Assembly: GCA_019639215.1 (NCBI GenBank)
Contig: JAHBSH010000001.1
Span: forward strand, 84,281 to 131,455
Reading direction: 5' to 3'
Length of the DNA: 47,175 nucleotides
From: Acidobacteriota bacterium
Lineage (GTDB): Bacteria > Acidobacteriota > Blastocatellia > Pyrinomonadales > Pyrinomonadaceae
Below are positions 44,750 through 47,175 of the stretch, one piece after another (positions within the stretch are counted from its first letter, which is position 1; the number at the start of each line of letters is the position of its first letter). The notes below the pieces were generated by a model, which saw only the letters and a list, made by a program, of their open reading frames with translations, was not told the origin of the DNA and did no database searches. Made by a program: the position numbers and the translations under genes.

Positions 44750-44814
44750 TATAAATAGAAACAAATATGCTGCTACTTTACACCAAAAGATATTTCGCAG
44801 AAAATCTAGCTGTT

Positions 44815-45489
44815 ATGAGATCATTTTTAATAACGATCATGGTTCTTTTTGCGGTAAATGTTTCGGCGCAGCAGGCTGAAACAAAAGAGCCGGCAAAAGC
44901 CAATGCGCGGCCGGAGAAGGAAGTAAAAAAAGAGCCTTTCGATGATGCCGACGTAAAAACTATGGCTGAAAAATGCGTCCGGTTTGAAACCGAGGTGGGT
45001 GTTATAGAAATGGAAATGTTTCCTGAACACGCGCCCGAGGCGGTCAGAAATTTTCTTAACATCGTCAGTATCGGCTATCTGGACACGACCACATTCAGCC
45101 GTGTCGTTCCGGGATTTGTAATTCAGGGCGGTGATCTGTATTCACGCGAAGGCCAGGTTACATACGAGATAGGTATGCGGGCCAGAAAAAATCTGCCAGA
45201 TGAACCAAACCGGATACTTCACGAACGCGGCATTCTTTCAATGGCGCGTGGTGACGAAGCCAACACTGCCACGACCGGATTTTTTATCCTTGTCGGAGGA
45301 GGGCAGCACCTTGATGGAAAGTTTGCTGCGTTTGGAAAAGTAATGAAAGGAATGGATGTTGTCGATGCCATCTCAAAAGCACCTATCAACGGCGAGACAC
45401 CGGAAAAACCGGTGAGAATTAAAAAAGCTGAGGTTTATGCTTGTGTCGAAAATCAATCAGCAAAATCCATATCAAGTGTCATCCGATAA
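44815..45489 (+). CDS. Cyclophilin-type peptidyl-prolyl cis-trans isomerase, exported
   Basis: A 224-aa periplasmic PPIase. The ATG at 44815 starts a signal peptide (MRSFLITIMVLFAVNVSAQ), after which a Lys/Glu/Ala-rich linker leads to the cyclophilin fold. Family motifs are FSRVVPGFVIQGGD, ILSMARGDEANTATTGFFILVG and HLDGKFAAFGKVMKGMDVVD. The usual FxxFxxxxQ region reads FFILVGGGQ. It converges on the TPR gene, with the last 37 nt of the two genes overlapping. Confidence 0.9.
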   Translation: MRSFLITIMVLFAVNVSAQQAETKEPAKANARPEKEVKKEPFDDADVKTMAEKCVRFETEVGVIEMEMFPEHAPEAVRNFLNIVSIGYLDTTTFSRVVPGFVIQGGDLYSREGQVTYEIGMRARKNLPDEPNRILHERGILSMARGDEANTATTGFFILVGGGQHLDGKFAAFGKVMKGMDVVDAISKAPINGETPEKPVRIKKAEVYACVENQSAKSISSVIR

Positions 45490-45770
45490 TCGTTAGCCAT
45501 TGATGGATGACCGTGAGCTATTGAGACATCGATGCCCTTTTTGTATGCTTCAATAGCTTTTTCGCGTTCACCGACGGTATTGTAAGCCTGAGCCAGCGTG
45601 CCGTAAGCATTGCCTTCGTCTTCGGCTACAGAGATATATTTTTCCAATACGTCTATCACTTTGTGATAGTCGCCTATCTTTTCATATTCCTTTGCCAGCC
45701 CAAACATGACCATCGTGTTCTCAGGATCTGCGGCAAGCATTTGTTCAAAAACTTCGATACGGTTCTGCAT
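45453..45770 (-). CDS. Small TPR-repeat protein
   Basis: A 105-aa protein made of about three TPR helix pairs: FEQMLAADPENTMVMFGLAKEYEKIGDY, HKVIDVLEKYISVAEDEGNAYGTLAQAYNTVGE and REKAIEAYKKGIDVS. It probably acts as a scaffold for protein contacts. The gene end overlaps the PPIase gene on the opposite strand by 37 nt. Confidence 0.85.
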   Translation of the reverse strand: MQNRIEVFEQMLAADPENTMVMFGLAKEYEKIGDYHKVIDVLEKYISVAEDEGNAYGTLAQAYNTVGEREKAIEAYKKGIDVSIAHGHPSMANDYRMTLDMDFAD

Positions 45771-45797
45771 AATTTGATTTTAACAAAAAAGAAGAAT

Positions 45798-45936
45798 TAA
45801 CCGCAGAGACAAGGAGAAGCAGAGAAGAAAAATCAAATAGGATAGGCAGTTTATTCGTATAAATATACTGGATCTTCTAAAAATCGTCTAGTGCATCCTG
45901 TTTATCCTGTTTGAGTTTGTCTCGGCGTCTCGCAGG
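45798..45936. repeat. Intergenic repeat element with inverted ends (copies D and E)
   Basis: D (from 45798: TAACCGCAGAGACAAGGAG) and E (45917-45934: TTGTCTCGGCGTCTCGCAG) are members of the same repeat family in opposite orientation, bracketing the 166-nt gap. A tandem ATCCTGTTT pair lies at 45895-45912 between them. E ends two bases from the stop of the radical SAM gene. The layout resembles a small non-coding element with inverted ends. Confidence 0.5.
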
Positions 45937-46956
45937 TCAAAACAAACTCTGCTGTACAGGCTCATAAACTGATTTAGAAGGCTGTTCAATACTCTCGGCA
46001 CCACTGCGAAAACCGAGACGTTTTGCGTGAAAATCAAACAACTTTTTCGTCACCTCCCATTGTTCTGTTTTTCCAACACTGCGTTCATTATAGTTTCTGT
46101 GACGAAGAGAGCCTCCGCGTTCGCGGGTCATTGTATTGATGATCTTTTTTGCTGCGGTCGGTGACAGACGTTCGTGCATTTTCTGAACAAAATATTCCTC
46201 TATCGAATCTGTATCCAGATGTAGCATCGACATGAATGCCTTTGTCGCTCCGGATTCTTTAGCTCTTTCAAGGAGGCCGGGAATGTCAGATTCGTTATAA
46301 CCGGGAATTACCGGAGCAATACCGATACCGGTTTTGATACCAGCATCAGAAAGAGCTTTCATTGCTCTAAAACGGGCTTCGGGAACAGGTGTATATGGCT
46401 CAAAAGGATTTGATCTTTCTTTGGTCAGAAACGGCAAAGAGAAGTAAACAAAAACATTGTTCAGCTTTTTTAGAACGTCGATGTCGCGTGTAACCAAAGG
46501 AGATTTTGTTATCACACCGACAGGAACCTGAAACTCGGCACAGACCTCAAGACATTGCCGCGTCAGTTTATACTCAGCTTCGAGGGCGACGTAAGGATCG
46601 GTCGCAAACGAAAAATCAAGATGCGGCATCTTGTTGCGAGATCTTTTTAGTTCTTCGCGAAGCAGCTTGGGAGCATTTGGTTTAACAACCAGCTTTGTCT
46701 CAAAATCAGTCCCCGCGCCGTAGCCGAGGTACTCGTGATATTGACGTGCGAAGCAGTATGTGCAGCCGTGAACACATCCGCGATAGCAATTTACGGTATA
46801 TCGCCAGCCTCCTTCCCAACCGCTCGCAAATGCTTTTGTAATGATCTTTTTTGTTGCGGTTTCCTCAAAGATCTCGAGCTTGGTAGGTGGTGGCTCGCCA
46901 ATGTATTCAGCAGAGTATCTGTCGTAAGGATTTGGAGGATTATCGATACGTCTCAC
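45937..46956 (-). CDS. Radical SAM protein (SplB/Rv2578c-like)
   Basis: A 339-aa radical SAM protein. The iron-sulfur motif is YRGCVHGCTYCFA (CxxxCxxC) followed by RQYHEYLG. Further fold elements are ATDPYVALEAEYKLTRQCLEV, GVITKSPLVTRDIDVLKKL, VYFSLPFLT and GIGIAPVIPGYNESDI. The overall pattern matches the Rv2578c/SplB-like group related to spore photoproduct lyase; the reaction is not established. The start is GTG at 46956; no ribosome-binding site is obvious. Confidence 0.85.
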   Translation of the reverse strand: MRRIDNPPNPYDRYSAEYIGEPPPTKLEIFEETATKKIITKAFASGWEGGWRYTVNCYRGCVHGCTYCFARQYHEYLGYGAGTDFETKLVVKPNAPKLLREELKRSRNKMPHLDFSFATDPYVALEAEYKLTRQCLEVCAEFQVPVGVITKSPLVTRDIDVLKKLNNVFVYFSLPFLTKERSNPFEPYTPVPEARFRAMKALSDAGIKTGIGIAPVIPGYNESDIPGLLERAKESGATKAFMSMLHLDTDSIEEYFVQKMHERLSPTAAKKIINTMTRERGGSLRHRNYNERSVGKTEQWEVTKKLFDFHAKRLGFRSGAESIEQPSKSVYEPVQQSLF

Positions 46957-46995
46957 ATATAGGACATTATCTCATCTATGAAGAAACCTCAAGGA

Positions 46996-47175
46996 TCAAA
47001 TATGTCTCTGCATTAGCAGATCCGTCTGTGAGTCTGACCCAAGCTGAAATATATGCGTGCCGACGTACTGAAACTCGTTTTTTTCGTAAAAGCGTTTCGC
47101 TCGAGGGTTGTGTTCCCAAACACCTAACCACATAACATCGTGGCCAAGATCTTTTGCCAAACGCAAACATTCATC
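46996..47175 (-). CDS. GNAT-family N-acetyltransferase, C-terminal fragment (window edge)
   Basis: The frame is open to the right edge and ends with TGA at 46996. The 59 visible residues contain CLRLAKDLGHDVMWLGVWEHNPRAKRFYEKNEF, the motif-B/acetyl-CoA region of GNAT enzymes. The start lies outside the window. Substrate unknown. Confidence 0.8.
   Translation of the reverse strand, partial: DECLRLAKDLGHDVMWLGVWEHNPRAKRFYEKNEFQYVGTHIFQLGSDSQTDLLMQRHI

Noticed and set aside
46976..47170. 64-aa minus-strand open frame at the right edge
   Set aside because: Another frame of the same strand gives a clear GNAT C-terminus ending at 46996; this one is its shadow.
1..47175. CRISPR arrays, IS elements, prophage genes, rRNA or tRNA genes
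   Set aside because: I looked for regularly spaced direct repeats, transposase or integrase motifs and RNA-gene signatures and saw none that I could support.

Overview
This 47 kb window looks like chromosomal DNA from around the replication origin of a Gram-negative-type bacterium. It has an outer-membrane polysaccharide exporter, lipoproteins, Tat and YidC. A GWxTD-domain protein, a family I associate with Acidobacteriota, together with the roughly mid-40s % GC judged by eye, makes an acidobacterium (possibly Blastocatellia) my best guess. That assignment is an inference, not proven.

Layout. 1-6.9 kb: the 3' part of an acyl-CoA ligase, then surface-polysaccharide genes (Wza-type exporter; divergent membrane-bound nucleotide-sugar dehydratase and galE) and a PLP aminotransferase. 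7.0-15.3 kb: a long leftward gene string of speD, DUF4178, a 50-aa membrane protein, DUF350, a membrane-embedded aminopropyltransferase, a Tat-exported flavin amine oxidase and three unknown proteins. Most joints are 4-nt overlaps or very short gaps, so I read most of it as one polyamine-linked envelope system. 15.4-18.1 kb: a lipoprotein and the GWxTD protein. 18.2-23.4 kb: tatC-tatA/B, parB-parA, a pair of parS-like sites, mnmG. 23.5-27.2 kb: a solitary TssB-TssC-like sheath fusion, a PilZ protein, a flavin-binding protein and a tandem UspA. 27.2-31.9 kb: mnmE-jag-yidC-yidD-rnpA-rpmH, with rpmH lying wholly inside the rnpA reading frame. 32.1-35.3 kb: a DUF5335-like protein, purN, a transglutaminase-like protein and purM. 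35.4-39.3 kb: small unknowns, DUF445, a GIN-domain protein and a NuiA-like nuclease inhibitor. 39.3-42.7 kb: dnaA, an intergenic region packed with DnaA boxes (best oriC candidate), and dnaN. 42.7-47.2 kb: an M1 aminopeptidase, a cyclophilin, a TPR protein, a radical SAM protein and the C-terminal end of a GNAT acetyltransferase running off the right edge.

Left of about 35 kb most genes run leftward, and dnaA and dnaN run rightward. That is what leading-strand bias would give if replication starts near 35-41 kb. The most notable items are the nested rpmH/rnpA pair, the polyamine-DUF350-DUF4178 operon with its tiny membrane protein, the orphan TssBC-like sheath gene next to a PilZ gene, the enlarged TatC periplasmic loop, and the parS-like inverted pair upstream of parA.
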